Shown: positions 1 through 7,433, counted from the stretch's first letter. The stretch is 13,163 nt of DNA from an uncultured Treponema sp. (GCA_947165795.1 CAMVBP010000033.1:1-13163), one strand, 5' to 3'. Made by a program: numbers and translations. Notes: generated by a model not told the origin, from the sequence alone.

Positions 1-79
1 CTTCGCCGACTAACCGCGGCTCATCCCTCCGCAAAGCTCCGGGACGCCTTCGGCGGCGCTCCAATCCTTTGCGCGGTTA
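1..79. repeat. GC-rich nested inverted-repeat block at the window edge
   Basis: This is a GC-rich island in AT-rich surroundings, with nested self-complementarity. TAACCGCG (11-18) is matched by CGCGGTTA (72-79), CGCAAAG (30-36) by CTTTGCG (67-73), and CGCC-TTC-GGCG forms a small hairpin at 45-55. The two outer pairings overlap by two bases, so they compete slightly. The minus strand carries GATTGGAGCG, nearly identical to GGTTGGAGCG inside the block at 815-896. No open reading frame was recognised here. The block may continue beyond position 1. It is best read as an interspersed structured repeat or RNA element; its function is unknown. Confidence 0.5.
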
Positions 80-80
80 T

Positions 81-113
81 AAAAATAAAAGGCCGCTCAA
101 CTGAGCAGCCTTT
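81..113 (-). terminator. Rho-independent terminator after hisB
   Basis: AAAGGC (88-93) pairs with GCCTTT (108-113) and GCTCA (95-99) with TGAGC (102-106), with one C/A mismatch in the stem and a two-base loop. Read on the minus strand, the stem is followed by TTTTATTTTTAT, a good U-tract. It lies 33 bases beyond the hisB stop codon. Confidence 0.85.
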
Positions 114-145
114 GTAAATAATTAATACTTTATTTGCAGTAATGT

Positions 146-760
146 TTATGCAATTACGCCTTTTGTACTTGGAATTGCTCCGTTTCGGCGGGAGTCAATT
201 TCTACTGCTGAGCGGATTGCGCGGCTTACTGCTTTAAAGCTTGCTTCAATTTTGTGGTGATCGCTGCGGCCGCGTATTACATCTATGTGCAAATTACATT
301 GAGCGCTGTTTGTAAAGCCCTGCCAGAAATCTTCAAAACAGTCTGTCTGGAAAGAACCTTCTTTTCCATCCTGAATGCTTACAAGCGGTGCTCCTGTGAG
401 CAATGAATTGCAAACAAGGAAAGGCCGTCCACCAAAATCAACGGCGGCCTGCGCAAGAGTTTCGTCCATCGGGTAAATAAAAAATCCTGAGCGGAAAATG
501 CCTGCACAATCGCCGAGTGCTTTTTTAAAACATTCGCCAAGAACAATTCCTGTGTCTTCTATTGTGTGATGCTGGTCTACGTTCAGGTCGCCGGCTATTT
601 TTCCCGAAAGGTCAAACATTCCGTGCTTGCAAAAACTCTTAAGCATGTGATCAAAAAAACCGATTGGATTTTCAACATCACATTTTCCTGTACCGTCAAG
701 GTTGAGGGTGAGTTCAATCTGTGTTTCGCCAGTTGTTCTTTTTACAGTAGCTGTTCTCAT
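146..760 (-). CDS. hisB: Imidazoleglycerol-phosphate dehydratase (HisB)
   Basis: This cytoplasmic enzyme dehydrates imidazole glycerol phosphate to imidazole acetol phosphate, step 6 of histidine synthesis. The 204-residue protein is the usual length for a stand-alone dehydratase; no N-terminal histidinol-phosphatase domain is fused to it. Family signatures are visible: GFFDHML at 34-40, the manganese-binding HHTIED at 64-69, the second metal motif HHKIEA at 168-173, and the typical PSTKG near the C-terminus. The start is supported by a strong Shine-Dalgarno, AAAGGAG, about six bases before the ATG. hisG lies upstream on the same strand, 152 bases away, separated by a structured GC-rich block. 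Co-transcription with hisG is likely, since no convincing separate promoter was found. The assignment is secure. Confidence 0.97.
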   Translation of the reverse strand: MRTATVKRTTGETQIELTLNLDGTGKCDVENPIGFFDHMLKSFCKHGMFDLSGKIAGDLNVDQHHTIEDTGIVLGECFKKALGDCAGIFRSGFFIYPMDETLAQAAVDFGGRPFLVCNSLLTGAPLVSIQDGKEGSFQTDCFEDFWQGFTNSAQCNLHIDVIRGRSDHHKIEASFKAVSRAIRSAVEIDSRRNGAIPSTKGVIA

Positions 761-814
761 TTTGCACTCCTTTTTTAAGATTCCATTTTTTTAGATGCTA
801 TGTTACAGGGGCGT

Positions 815-896
815 TGCGGGGATGTGCCCCGCAGAGGGGGTAGCGTAAAACACCGCAGGTGGTTGGAGCGAGGGGGAGACTTCCCCCCTTCTACCC
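815..896. repeat. GC-rich element folding as a three-way junction between hisG and hisB
   Basis: This block fills most of the 152-base gap between hisG and hisB. A hairpin TGCGGGG (815-821)/CCCCGCA (827-833) is followed by an enclosing stem, GGGTAG (838-843)/CTACCC (891-896). That stem encloses two hairpins: CACC-GCA-GGTG (851-861) and GGGGGA-GACT-TCCCCC (872-887). No protein is encoded. Because both flanking genes are read on the minus strand, the structure would sit in a hisG-hisB transcript. It could act as an intercistronic processing, attenuation or stability element, or be an interspersed repeat. It shares TTGGAGCG (863-870) with the minus strand of the block at 1-79. Confidence 0.55.
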
Positions 897-912
897 TATA
901 ACCCGACACCTA

Positions 913-1785
913 TTAAAGCATCACCTTTCTTAATTCGTACTCAACAATATCTGTTGCGCCAAGACTCTGAAGCTTTGGCAAAAGTGTCGGCACTTCAGAT
1001 TTCTTAACTGCAATTTTTATTGCGTAACCGTCGCCGCCAAAAAGCGGAGAAACGGTAGGACTCTTCATGCTTGGAATTCCTTTAATAAGATTATCAAAAT
1101 CGTCTTTTGAACAGTTCATTTCGAGCATAACGCGGTTGCGTGCATTCAAAACTGTTTCAAAGAGCATTTTAAGCTCCATGATTTTCTGACGCTTTTCTGT
1201 ATCTTCCATTGCTTTTTTGCTTGCATACATTCTTGTAGAAGATTCCATAAGAGTGTCTACAATCTTAAGACGGTTTGCCTTAAGCGAAGAGCCTGTAGAA
1301 GTATTGTCTATTAAAATCTGAGCAATAGATTCTTCGGTATCCTGAACAAATCCTTCCGAAGTTCCCCAGGTTCTAAAAACTGTTCCCTGAATTTTTTTAT
1401 CTTCAATCCAATGCTTTGTAAGATTCTGATATTCAGTAGCAATTGTAACCGGAGACTTAAGAAGTTTTTCAAAATCGCGGGTTTCCGGAATTGCAGCTAC
1501 AATTCTAACTCCGTCAAAACCAAGATCCATAATTTCTTCAACCTGGTCTTCAACGCCGTTTTCATAAACCCAGTCTTTTCCCGAAAATCCAACATCGGCT
1601 TTATCATTTGCAAGAAGCAAACTTGTAATCTGAGGTTTTACAACCTGAAAAGCCAGATCCTCTTGATTTGTAACAGGGAAATATGTTCTGTCAGGAAGAT
1701 AAATAGAAATTCCAACATCGCTTAAAAGCTCATAAACAGATTCGTAAATTCTTCCTTTTGCAAGTAAAATTTTTAATTTTTCCAT
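913..1785 (-). CDS. hisG: ATP phosphoribosyltransferase, long form (HisG)
   Basis: This enzyme condenses ATP and PRPP to phosphoribosyl-ATP, the committed and feedback-controlled step of histidine synthesis. The 290-residue length and the C-terminal segment (about 216-290, including SPTVSPL at 242-248) identify the long form, which carries its own regulatory domain and does not need HisZ. N-terminal signatures are KGR at 10-12 and ADVGFSGKD at 63-71. The PRPP region is GTSEGFV (141-147) followed by STG (163-165). Residues around 141-170 depart from the commonest consensus but keep the pattern. The ATG start gives the expected MEKLKILLAKGR beginning. No Shine-Dalgarno precedes it, and a promoter ends eight bases upstream, so the mRNA is probably leaderless. 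Confidence 0.96.
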   Translation of the reverse strand: MEKLKILLAKGRIYESVYELLSDVGISIYLPDRTYFPVTNQEDLAFQVVKPQITSLLLANDKADVGFSGKDWVYENGVEDQVEEIMDLGFDGVRIVAAIPETRDFEKLLKSPVTIATEYQNLTKHWIEDKKIQGTVFRTWGTSEGFVQDTEESIAQILIDNTSTGSSLKANRLKIVDTLMESSTRMYASKKAMEDTEKRQKIMELKMLFETVLNARNRVMLEMNCSKDDFDNLIKGIPSMKSPTVSPLFGGDGYAIKIAVKKSEVPTLLPKLQSLGATDIVEYELRKVML

Positions 1786-1793
1786 AATTCAAA

Positions 1794-1822
1794 AGTATAT
1801 AGAAGAATTAAGTTATTTTCAA
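1794..1822 (-). promoter_or_regulatory. Sigma-70-type promoter of hisG
   Basis: On the minus strand, TTGAAA (1817-1822) and TATACT (1794-1799) each match five of six consensus bases and are separated by exactly 17 bp. The predicted transcript start is near 1787, about two bases before the hisG ATG, implying a leaderless message. Confidence 0.7.
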
Positions 1823-1842
1823 CTTGAAAAAATTAAGGCGGG

Positions 1843-2049
1843 AAAATCAGTTTAAAAAATTATTCGTGCAAAAAAAAATAGCGCGAGGGCGAGGGCTGGC
1901 TTTCAAAAACACTCTATTTTGCTGCCGCGCGAGCGGCAACGTATATAGTTCCACCGCAAAATAGCGTGTAGCACGCTAGCGTGCGGTTTTGAAAGACGGC
2001 CCTCGCCCGGAAGCTATTTTTGAAGTATAAATTTAAAAAAACTGATTTT
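1843..2049. mobile_element. Palindromic MITE-like or structured repeat element
   Basis: This 207-bp element between the DUF1015 gene and hisG has long imperfect inverted repeats and no coding capacity. The ends are AAAATCAGTTT (1843-1853) and its exact complement (2039-2049). Inside, AAAAATAGC (1874-1882) pairs with 2013-2021, GGGCGAGGGC (1887-1896) with 1999-2008, and CTTTCAAAA (1900-1908) with 1987-1995. Unpaired 4-base and 3-base steps lie at equal positions in both arms. The centre carries further stems: CTATTTTGC (1914-1922)/GCAAAATAG (1956-1964), enclosing a TGCCGC-GCGA-GCGGCA hairpin (1923-1938), and the palindrome GCACGCTAGCGTGC (1971-1984). No target-site duplication was seen. The architecture fits a non-autonomous palindromic repeat; a structured RNA or bidirectional terminator is the alternative. 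Confidence 0.55.
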
Positions 2050-2058
2050 CGAATTACT

Positions 2059-3408
2059 CTAGAACAATTTCCTGCACTCAAGGTAGAAACGTTTTTCGTC
2101 TGCTTCGCCCATTGAAAAACTTTTTCTTGGAAGTGGACCGCGCCCGCTGATTGTTTCAAAGAAACTGTCTTTCATAATCGGCGGAAGAAGAATTCCCACA
2201 GCGTCTGCTTTTTCTCCAAGCTTTAATACTTCTTCTGTTCCATGAATATAATCAATTTCAGCCCCTGCAGCCGATTTTTCTGATTTTAAGAAAGCATCAA
2301 TTTCCGGCTGAAGTCTTGCAACTGCAAGCTCTGTAATTTTTGTAGAAAGAAGAACGTATTTCTGTTTTCCGTTTTCATTAAATGAAAAACCAAAATCTGC
2401 CTTGGAATTTTTTACGGCGTTTTCAAGTTCTGCTTTGTCTGCAGTTTCACGAGCTTCGCCGCCTAGTTTTTCTGCAAGATATTTAATCAGTTCGTTTGCC
2501 TTAATATTAAATATTACACGGTGAATCGGTTCAAAAGTTAAACCTTCATCATAAATATTTACAATTTCTACAAGCGCATAACGAACACGGCATTTTTTAA
2601 TTTCTTCGTCTGATGCATTGTTTTTAATCAGTTCATTTTTGTATTCGTCCCAAACGGCTTTTGCGGTTGCAAGAGAATGGTTTCCGTCGCCAACTGCAAA
2701 CAGGAATGTTGAACCGTCTGCCGAACGATTTTTTTCTGCAATTTTAGAAACTGCTTCTGTAACGCCTGCAATTTCATTTTCTGTTTCAACTGCCCAGCCT
2801 GTAATTGAACCGCCGTTGCACATAATTTCGCCGTCGTAAAGAGGCTTCTTTGCTTTTACAACAGAACCGGTTTTTCCAACAAGAAGGTCTTCCTTATCAT
2901 TTACAAGAAGCATAATATGTGGAAGTTCAAGCGGAGCGCCTTTTCTAATTTCCATTCTTGGCGGAATACGTTCTACAATTGTTGCTTCGGTAGCACGAAT
3001 GTTTGCTGTAGAAAAAGGCTTCCATTCATAAGTTTCAAGATCAATCTGAGCAACAAGACCTTTGCGGGTGCGGCCAAATGCAGTTTTTCTTTCTATATAA
3101 ACCATGCACTCACGCGCAGAATCAAATACGCCGTTCGAAGAATCAAGATATTCATTCATAGAATTCCTGATTTTTGCAATGCGCTCTTTTTTGTCCGGAG
3201 AATTCAAATAAACTTCAGGAAGAATAAGATTAAGAGTTGAAGGTTTTCCTGCCGCATTTTTTTCGGCATTTTTCCAGTAATCAAGATCCTGTGTATACTG
3301 ATCGCATGCAATTACAGACCAGCTTTTTATATCAATGTTTTTTGGTAAAAGAATTTCTGGCACAAAAACACCAAAAGATTCAAGTTTAGATGTATCGAAA
3401 TTTTTCAT
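2059..3408 (-). CDS. DUF1015 family protein
   Basis: The protein has about 449 residues from the chosen start and belongs to the DUF1015 family, whose biochemical role is not established. The recognisable family signature is VGDGNHSLATAKA at residues 239-251, the counterpart of the family's DGHH-type motif. The N-terminus (FVPEILLPKNI, then SVIACDQYTQD) is also typical of the spirochaete and clostridial branch. No signal peptide or membrane segment is present, so it is probably cytoplasmic. The frame stays open to a GTG at 3450, but that start would lie upstream of the -10 box. The ATG at 3408 gives the conserved beginning and sits where the transcript should start. AAGGA abuts this ATG too closely to work as a normal ribosome site. 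It is read separately from hisG. Confidence 0.88.
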   Translation of the reverse strand: MKNFDTSKLESFGVFVPEILLPKNIDIKSWSVIACDQYTQDLDYWKNAEKNAAGKPSTLNLILPEVYLNSPDKKERIAKIRNSMNEYLDSSNGVFDSARECMVYIERKTAFGRTRKGLVAQIDLETYEWKPFSTANIRATEATIVERIPPRMEIRKGAPLELPHIMLLVNDKEDLLVGKTGSVVKAKKPLYDGEIMCNGGSITGWAVETENEIAGVTEAVSKIAEKNRSADGSTFLFAVGDGNHSLATAKAVWDEYKNELIKNNASDEEIKKCRVRYALVEIVNIYDEGLTFEPIHRVIFNIKANELIKYLAEKLGGEARETADKAELENAVKNSKADFGFSFNENGKQKYVLLSTKITELAVARLQPEIDAFLKSEKSAAGAEIDYIHGTEEVLKLGEKADAVGILLPPIMKDSFFETISGRGPLPRKSFSMGEADEKRFYLECRKLF

Positions 3409-3414
3409 TCCTTG

Positions 3415-3443
3415 ATTATACAGATAAAGATTTTTTTTGGGAA
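3415..3443 (-). promoter_or_regulatory. Sigma-70-type promoter of the DUF1015 gene
   Basis: On the minus strand, TTCCCA (3438-3443) and a perfect TATAAT (3415-3420) are separated by 17 bp. The predicted start falls at about 3408, the A of the chosen ATG, so the message should be leaderless. This also decides the start codon against the upstream GTG at 3450. Confidence 0.7.
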
Positions 3444-3488
3444 CAGGCACAAAAAAAGCTTTTGCTCATTTAAATAATTTTTTTACAG

Positions 3489-5075
3489 TCAGTTTTGCGG
3501 CTGTTTAGTTCTTTTTTTATTTTTGAATAAAAACAAAATAAAAAGTGCAATAATCAAAATTATTATAATTATAAAACCTATATTATCTATTAAATAATCG
3601 CCTGCAGAATATGAATATAATTTTTTAGAATATGTGTAAGCAAGATTCTGAGCATAGGTTGAACCGATTACATTTATGCCTCTATTCAATAATCTTAAAA
3701 GCCGTTCATTTCCTACTTTAATTCCAAAGCTTCTGTCATCATATTTTTCAAGCTGTTTTATTTTAAGATTACGATATTTTCTGTTTCTTAAAAGTTCATT
3801 TCTTAATCCATTAATAGTTGTACAGGTTACCTTTTTGGTTAAAACTGCATTCAGACAGGCTTCTATAGAATCATAAAAAATTATCTGCGCTTCGGGAAAA
3901 TTTGCCAGAATGTAATAATACTGCATTGTATTATTTTTATTTACCGCAAATACTGTTTTTTCTTCTTCGTAATTTGAATTGTAAACAAGCTCTGTAGGAG
4001 AAGTACAAACAACATTCGACTGATAAATTCCATTTTCTTCTGAATAATAAATTCCGCCGCCTACAGGAAAAATCACATCAACTTCGCCAAGACTTACTGC
4101 CGAAATCATTTTGCTGTAACTGTTATAAGCCGTATAACTTATTTCCATGTCTTTTATTCCAAGACGGTTGAAAATTTCGGGAAAAAGTTCTTTTACAATT
4201 CCTGTTACATTCTTGGATTCATCCATATCGCTGTATGGCAGATAATTATTTAAATATCCAACTTTAAGATCTTTATGTGCCGCAATCCATTCTTTTTCTG
4301 CATCTGAAAATGCGCGGCTTGAAATACTAAACGGAAAATATTTTGCATGCAGCGCATTTAAAAAATTCGGTTCTTCTTTATTTAAAAGTTTCTGCGCCAT
4401 ATCCAGCTGCGAAAGTAAATCCTGTCTTTTTATATTTACGCAAAGATAATATTCGGCATTTCCAAATTCACATAAAACATCAACATTATCTCTTCCATAA
4501 GTCCCATCGCTTTCGGCAACTGCAATGTCTATTATATTATTGTTAAAGGATTCAAATAATTTTTTGTAGTCCGGGTAATTTACAACAGCTGCTTCTATAT
4601 GATGCAGTGTTAAAAAATCATTGAGCGCATCGGTAATTGAACTGTTAATAATTCCTATTACCTTTCCGTTTAATAATGAATATTCATCATCTATAATTAT
4701 GCTTGTATCTGTAGTATGTTTTAAAAGATAATAGGTTTCTGTTCCCATTGATAACGAAGGATAACCTATCAAACCTTCCCTTTCTTTTTTCCATGCAAGA
4801 CCGGCCAAAAAATCGATTTTGCCTTCAAGCAGCATGTTGTATAAATCATTATAATTGCCGTAAACGTATTCATAACGCCAGCCTGTGTATTCTGCAAGCT
4901 TTTGATAATAATCATAAGCGTAACCGGCTTTTACAGTACTCTTTGCAGCGCCTTCCTGAAAAACTTCATTTTCGTAATAACCTACTCTTACTGTCTGATA
5001 ATTTTTTTCTGCAAAAAGCTGAGTGAAAAAAAGAAAAAATATAACTGAAGAAACAAATACTTTTTTGATGTTCAT
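3489..5075 (-). CDS. Membrane-anchored tandem solute-binding (SBP_bac_3-like) protein without output domain
   Basis: The 528-residue protein has a signal peptide (about 1-22, cleavage likely after LFA). Two periplasmic solute-binding domains of the amino-acid-binding type follow, at about 25-250 and 265-480. Each begins with a typical strand (VRVGYYENE; LKVGYLNNYLPY). A single membrane helix at about 499-517 is followed by an 11-residue basic tail. In related spirochaete and proteobacterial proteins this arrangement usually continues into a histidine kinase, GGDEF or HD-GYP domain. Here the frame ends just after the helix, and the 38 bases before the next promoter region hold no remnant. It may be a stand-alone receptor acting through a partner, or a membrane-tethered binding protein. 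No transporter permease or ATPase lies alongside. The ligand cannot be predicted. Confidence 0.82.
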   Translation of the reverse strand: MNIKKVFVSSVIFFLFFTQLFAEKNYQTVRVGYYENEVFQEGAAKSTVKAGYAYDYYQKLAEYTGWRYEYVYGNYNDLYNMLLEGKIDFLAGLAWKKEREGLIGYPSLSMGTETYYLLKHTTDTSIIIDDEYSLLNGKVIGIINSSITDALNDFLTLHHIEAAVVNYPDYKKLFESFNNNIIDIAVAESDGTYGRDNVDVLCEFGNAEYYLCVNIKRQDLLSQLDMAQKLLNKEEPNFLNALHAKYFPFSISSRAFSDAEKEWIAAHKDLKVGYLNNYLPYSDMDESKNVTGIVKELFPEIFNRLGIKDMEISYTAYNSYSKMISAVSLGEVDVIFPVGGGIYYSEENGIYQSNVVCTSPTELVYNSNYEEEKTVFAVNKNNTMQYYYILANFPEAQIIFYDSIEACLNAVLTKKVTCTTINGLRNELLRNRKYRNLKIKQLEKYDDRSFGIKVGNERLLRLLNRGINVIGSTYAQNLAYTYSKKLYSYSAGDYLIDNIGFIIIIILIIALFILFLFKNKKRTKQPQN

Positions 5076-5087
5076 CGGGAACCCCCG
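5076..5087 (-). promoter_or_regulatory. Small hairpin covering the ribosome site of the tandem solute-binding gene
   Basis: CGGG (5076-5079) and CCCG (5084-5087) form a four-base stem directly before the ATG on the minus strand. The only Shine-Dalgarno-like stretch, GGGGG, lies in this hairpin. It could reduce initiation, but the stem is short, so this is a weak call. Confidence 0.3.
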
Positions 5088-5126
5088 CTCTTTTTATAAA
5101 TGCTGTGTAGTCTCTTCCTATTTAAT

Positions 5127-5155
5127 ATTATAGTTTATCTAAAAAATATAAGCAA
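5127..5155 (-). promoter_or_regulatory. Promoter of the tandem solute-binding protein gene
   Basis: On the minus strand a perfect TATAAT (5127-5132) lies 17 bp after TTGCTT (5150-5155). The -10 box overlaps the stop codon of the upstream gene. The predicted start is near 5120, giving a leader of about 45 bases. Confidence 0.6.
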
Positions 5156-5847
5156 AGAGTTTTTATTCTATTTTCAAAAGAAACAGAAATTCTTTTATGG
5201 AAAATCGGAAATCTTGGAGCCCTTACGCCGCCAATTCCATACATAACCCATTTGTCCTGGTCTTTAAAAACATAGATGCCTATCTGCATTCTTTCCGGCC
5301 AAATGCAGTCCAGCTTTTTATGATAGGAAAGTTTATTTTCGTTTACGGCAAGATAAAAAATTTCATTTTCTGTTCTGCGGACTTCAAATCTTTCGCAGAC
5401 AACATCAAACGGATCCATTTCCAGATCTGCCTTTACAACATATTTGTCTTCTTCTTCGTATTTTTCTTTAACCTGCGCATATGTAAAAAGGTCATACCAT
5501 TTTTTTGCTTCTACCGACCAGTATGGAATTCCTACATAATCCTGAACGTTATTTAAAATTGTTTCAAAGCTTTCTGGAAGATCTTCCATACCTTCATACG
5601 GAATATATTTTATTACCTCAACAAGATACTTTGGCTTTAATTTTTTCATTGCATCAAAAAGAAAAGGCGATAAATCCTTTCCTTCTTTTTCAAGACAAAT
5701 ATTGCTGTAAAATTCTATATTTCTTATAAGAACATTGCCCTCTTCCAGCTGTTCAAGTTCTTCTTCCGAAATTTTTGAATTAAAATTTTCACAAAAAGCA
5801 GAAGAAAAAATCAAAAAGAAACAAAGAAATAATTTATATCGCTTCAT
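5128..5847 (-). CDS. Secreted protein of unknown function
   Basis: The product is about 239 residues long. It starts with a clear signal peptide, MKRYKLFLCFFLIFSSAFC, with signal-peptidase I cleavage likely just after it. The cysteine has Phe before it, which is poor for a lipobox, so a lipoprotein is less likely. The mature part is acidic near its start and rich in aromatic residues. Stretches such as GIPYWS and the C-terminal VMYGIGGVR resemble uncharacterised spirochaete periplasmic proteins; DUF6675 is a possible match that I cannot confirm. An upstream in-frame ATG at 5871 would add eight residues to the n-region; neither start has a well-spaced Shine-Dalgarno. The gene is followed, without a terminator, by the tandem solute-binding gene, so partial read-through is plausible. 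Confidence 0.7.
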   Translation of the reverse strand: MKRYKLFLCFFLIFSSAFCENFNSKISEEELEQLEEGNVLIRNIEFYSNICLEKEGKDLSPFLFDAMKKLKPKYLVEVIKYIPYEGMEDLPESFETILNNVQDYVGIPYWSVEAKKWYDLFTYAQVKEKYEEEDKYVVKADLEMDPFDVVCERFEVRRTENEIFYLAVNENKLSYHKKLDCIWPERMQIGIYVFKDQDKWVMYGIGGVRAPRFPIFHKRISVSFENRIKTLCLYFLDKL

Positions 5848-5909
5848 AAAGTTTTTATTTTGTAAATACATTCCATTAATTAATCAGGGAAATCAGTTTT
5901 TCATTCCCC

Positions 5910-5938
5910 TTGAATAAATCATATTTCCGTTATATTCT
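5910..5938 (+). promoter_or_regulatory. Probable promoter of pfkA
   Basis: TTGAAT (5910-5915) and TATTCT (5933-5938) are 17 bp apart, each with at least four consensus matches. The resulting leader is about 25 bases and contains the Shine-Dalgarno GAGGTGAT (5960-5967). Alternative -10 boxes overlap (TATATT at 5931, TATAAA at 5939), so the exact hexamer is uncertain. Confidence 0.5.
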
Positions 5939-5970
5939 TATAAAACTATAGTGAACCTTGAGGTGATTTT

Positions 5971-7374
5971 ATGTCAGAAGAAAAATTTGATTTTACAATT
6001 GATAGTCTTGGACCTTGTACAATTCCTTCTCCTATTAAACTTTCTACAGTCCACGGAGATTATACAGCAAATTATGTAAGTGACGATTCTTATGTTCTTT
6101 CCGAAGTAAATATTTTTGATAAATCAAAACCTGTTGTTCTTGATTCATCTAATCTTATGGAAAAAGCCGGTCCTCGCGAGAAGATTTATTTTGATCCTAC
6201 TCACGCAAAGGCCGGAATCTGTACCTGCGGTGGTTTGTGCCCTGGTTTGAACGATGTTATCCGTGCAATTGTACGCTGTTTGAATACACGTTACGGCGTA
6301 AAGACAATTAAAGGTTACCAGTATGGATTCCGCGGCTTTTTTGCAGAAAGCGGCTACGAACCACTTGAACTTGACCGTTATTTAATAGATGAAATTCACA
6401 AAATTGGTGGAACTTACCTTGGAACAAGCCGTGGCGGCGGACAACGTGTTGAAGAAATTGTAGACTGTCTTGAACGTGATGGAATCAACATGCTTTTCAT
6501 TCTTGGTGGTGACGGAACTCAGCGCGGTTCTTACGATATCGCATGCGAAGTTGAAAAACGTGGTCTTAAGTGCGCTGTAGTTGGTGTTCCTAAGACTGTA
6601 GATAACGACCTTATGTTCATTGACCGCTCATTCGGTTTCGAAACTGCCGTTCAGCGCGCTAAAGAAACTGTTGCAGCCGTTCACATGGAAGCTGCAAGCC
6701 AGATTAACGGTATTGGTCTTGTAAAGCTTATGGGACGCGAAGCTGGATTTATTGCCGCTGCTGCTGCCCTTTCTAGCCACGAAACAAACTTCTGTCTTAT
6801 TCCTGAAGTTCCATTCGAAATGGAAGGCGAAAACGGCTTCCTTGCATGCCTTGAGCGCCGTCTTGCAAAACGCGGACACGCTGTAATCGTAGTTTCTGAA
6901 GGTGCCGGACAGGATCTTCTTCAGGCAACTGGTGCAACAGATGCTTCTGGAAACAAAAAACTTTCAGATATCGGTGTATTCCTTAAAGCCGAAATTGAAA
7001 AATACTTCAAAGCTAAGAATATCGAAATCAACCTTAAATATATTGATCCTTCTTATCAGGTTCGTGCTTCTGTTACAACAGCAAGCGATTCAATTTACTG
7101 TGAACGTCTTGGAAACAATGCTGTTCACGCTGCTATGGCAGGAAAAACTAAGTGTGTAATTGGTCTTGTTCACGACAAGTTCGTTCACCTGCCAATTAAA
7201 GCTGTAACAGCACACAGAAACGCTGTTGATCCGGAAGGTTCACTCTGGCGCGATACTCTCGATGCTACAGGACAGCCAATTCTTATGGTTAATGATATGA
7301 CTAAGGCTCTTGAAAAAATGGCGGCTGCAGTTGCAGGCGCAAAGAGTAAGCCAAGTGAGCAGAAAAAGAAATAA
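5971..7374 (+). CDS. pfkA: 6-phosphofructokinase, group III, predicted ATP-dependent
   Basis: This glycolytic enzyme phosphorylates fructose 6-phosphate to fructose 1,6-bisphosphate in the cytoplasm. The 467-residue protein is longer than the roughly 320-residue E. coli enzyme; the extra part includes an N-terminal extension of about 80 residues, typical of the plant/trypanosome/spirochaete clade. Motifs include CGGLCPGLN (86-94), LGTSRGGG (150-157), GGDGT (179-183), PKTVDND (207-213, catalytic Asp211), MGREAGF (254-260) and PEVPF (278-282). Gly182 is at the position that is Asp in pyrophosphate-dependent enzymes, while Lys208 is pyrophosphate-like. That Gly/Lys pairing is known from ATP-using trypanosome and plant-type enzymes. 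ATP use is therefore an inference, and databases may call such proteins pyrophosphate-dependent. A strong GAGGTGAT ribosome site supports the start. Confidence 0.92.
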   Translation: MSEEKFDFTIDSLGPCTIPSPIKLSTVHGDYTANYVSDDSYVLSEVNIFDKSKPVVLDSSNLMEKAGPREKIYFDPTHAKAGICTCGGLCPGLNDVIRAIVRCLNTRYGVKTIKGYQYGFRGFFAESGYEPLELDRYLIDEIHKIGGTYLGTSRGGGQRVEEIVDCLERDGINMLFILGGDGTQRGSYDIACEVEKRGLKCAVVGVPKTVDNDLMFIDRSFGFETAVQRAKETVAAVHMEAASQINGIGLVKLMGREAGFIAAAAALSSHETNFCLIPEVPFEMEGENGFLACLERRLAKRGHAVIVVSEGAGQDLLQATGATDASGNKKLSDIGVFLKAEIEKYFKAKNIEINLKYIDPSYQVRASVTTASDSIYCERLGNNAVHAAMAGKTKCVIGLVHDKFVHLPIKAVTAHRNAVDPEGSLWRDTLDATGQPILMVNDMTKALEKMAAAVAGAKSKPSEQKKK

Positions 7375-7401
7375 TATCGTTTAAAATTTTTTTGATTATA
7401 A

Positions 7402-7431
7402 GCACTTTTTTTTGCAAAGCAAAAAAAATGC
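7402..7431. repeat. A/T-tract hairpin downstream of pfkA
   Basis: Eight T then GC (7406-7415) pairs with GC then eight A (7419-7428) around an AAA loop. The stem extends by GCA/TGC after one bulged C. On the plus strand no U-tract follows the stem, so it is not a standard terminator for pfkA. It is the first of three consecutive hairpins. Confidence 0.55.
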
Positions 7432-7433
7432 GC

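Noticed and set aside
1411..1725. Open frame of 104 codons on the plus strand
   Set aside because: It lies entirely antisense within hisG, is rich in Lys/Asn/Ile as expected from the complement of AT-rich coding DNA, and has no ribosome site or family resemblance.
1914..2159. Open frame of 81 codons on the minus strand
   Set aside because: It straddles the end of the DUF1015 gene and the palindromic element; the coding potential comes from the GC-rich repeat and no protein family is recognisable.
2917..3240. Plus-strand open frame of 107 codons
   Set aside because: It is antisense to the DUF1015 gene, with a composition that simply mirrors that gene.
3409..3450. Upstream GTG start for the DUF1015 gene
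   Set aside because: The extra 14 residues would be encoded by the promoter itself, and the conserved family N-terminus begins after the ATG at 3408.
3448..3470. Possible terminator for the tandem solute-binding gene, around an AAAAGCTTTT palindrome
   Set aside because: The stem is made almost only of A-T pairs and is short; it is likely a by-product of A/T tracts.
5197..5556. Plus-strand open frame of 119 codons, very rich in Phe and Ile
   Set aside because: It is antisense to the secreted-protein gene; the hydrophobic stretches are complements of Lys/Glu codons, not real membrane segments.
5887..5908. GGGAA/TTCCC inverted repeat with a sequence resembling the ends of the 1843-2049 element
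   Set aside because: Only about ten bases resemble the element end and no second end is present, so a remnant of the element cannot be supported.
6628..6879. Minus-strand open frame inside the phosphofructokinase gene
   Set aside because: It overlaps the catalytic region of a clearly conserved gene and has no start signals.
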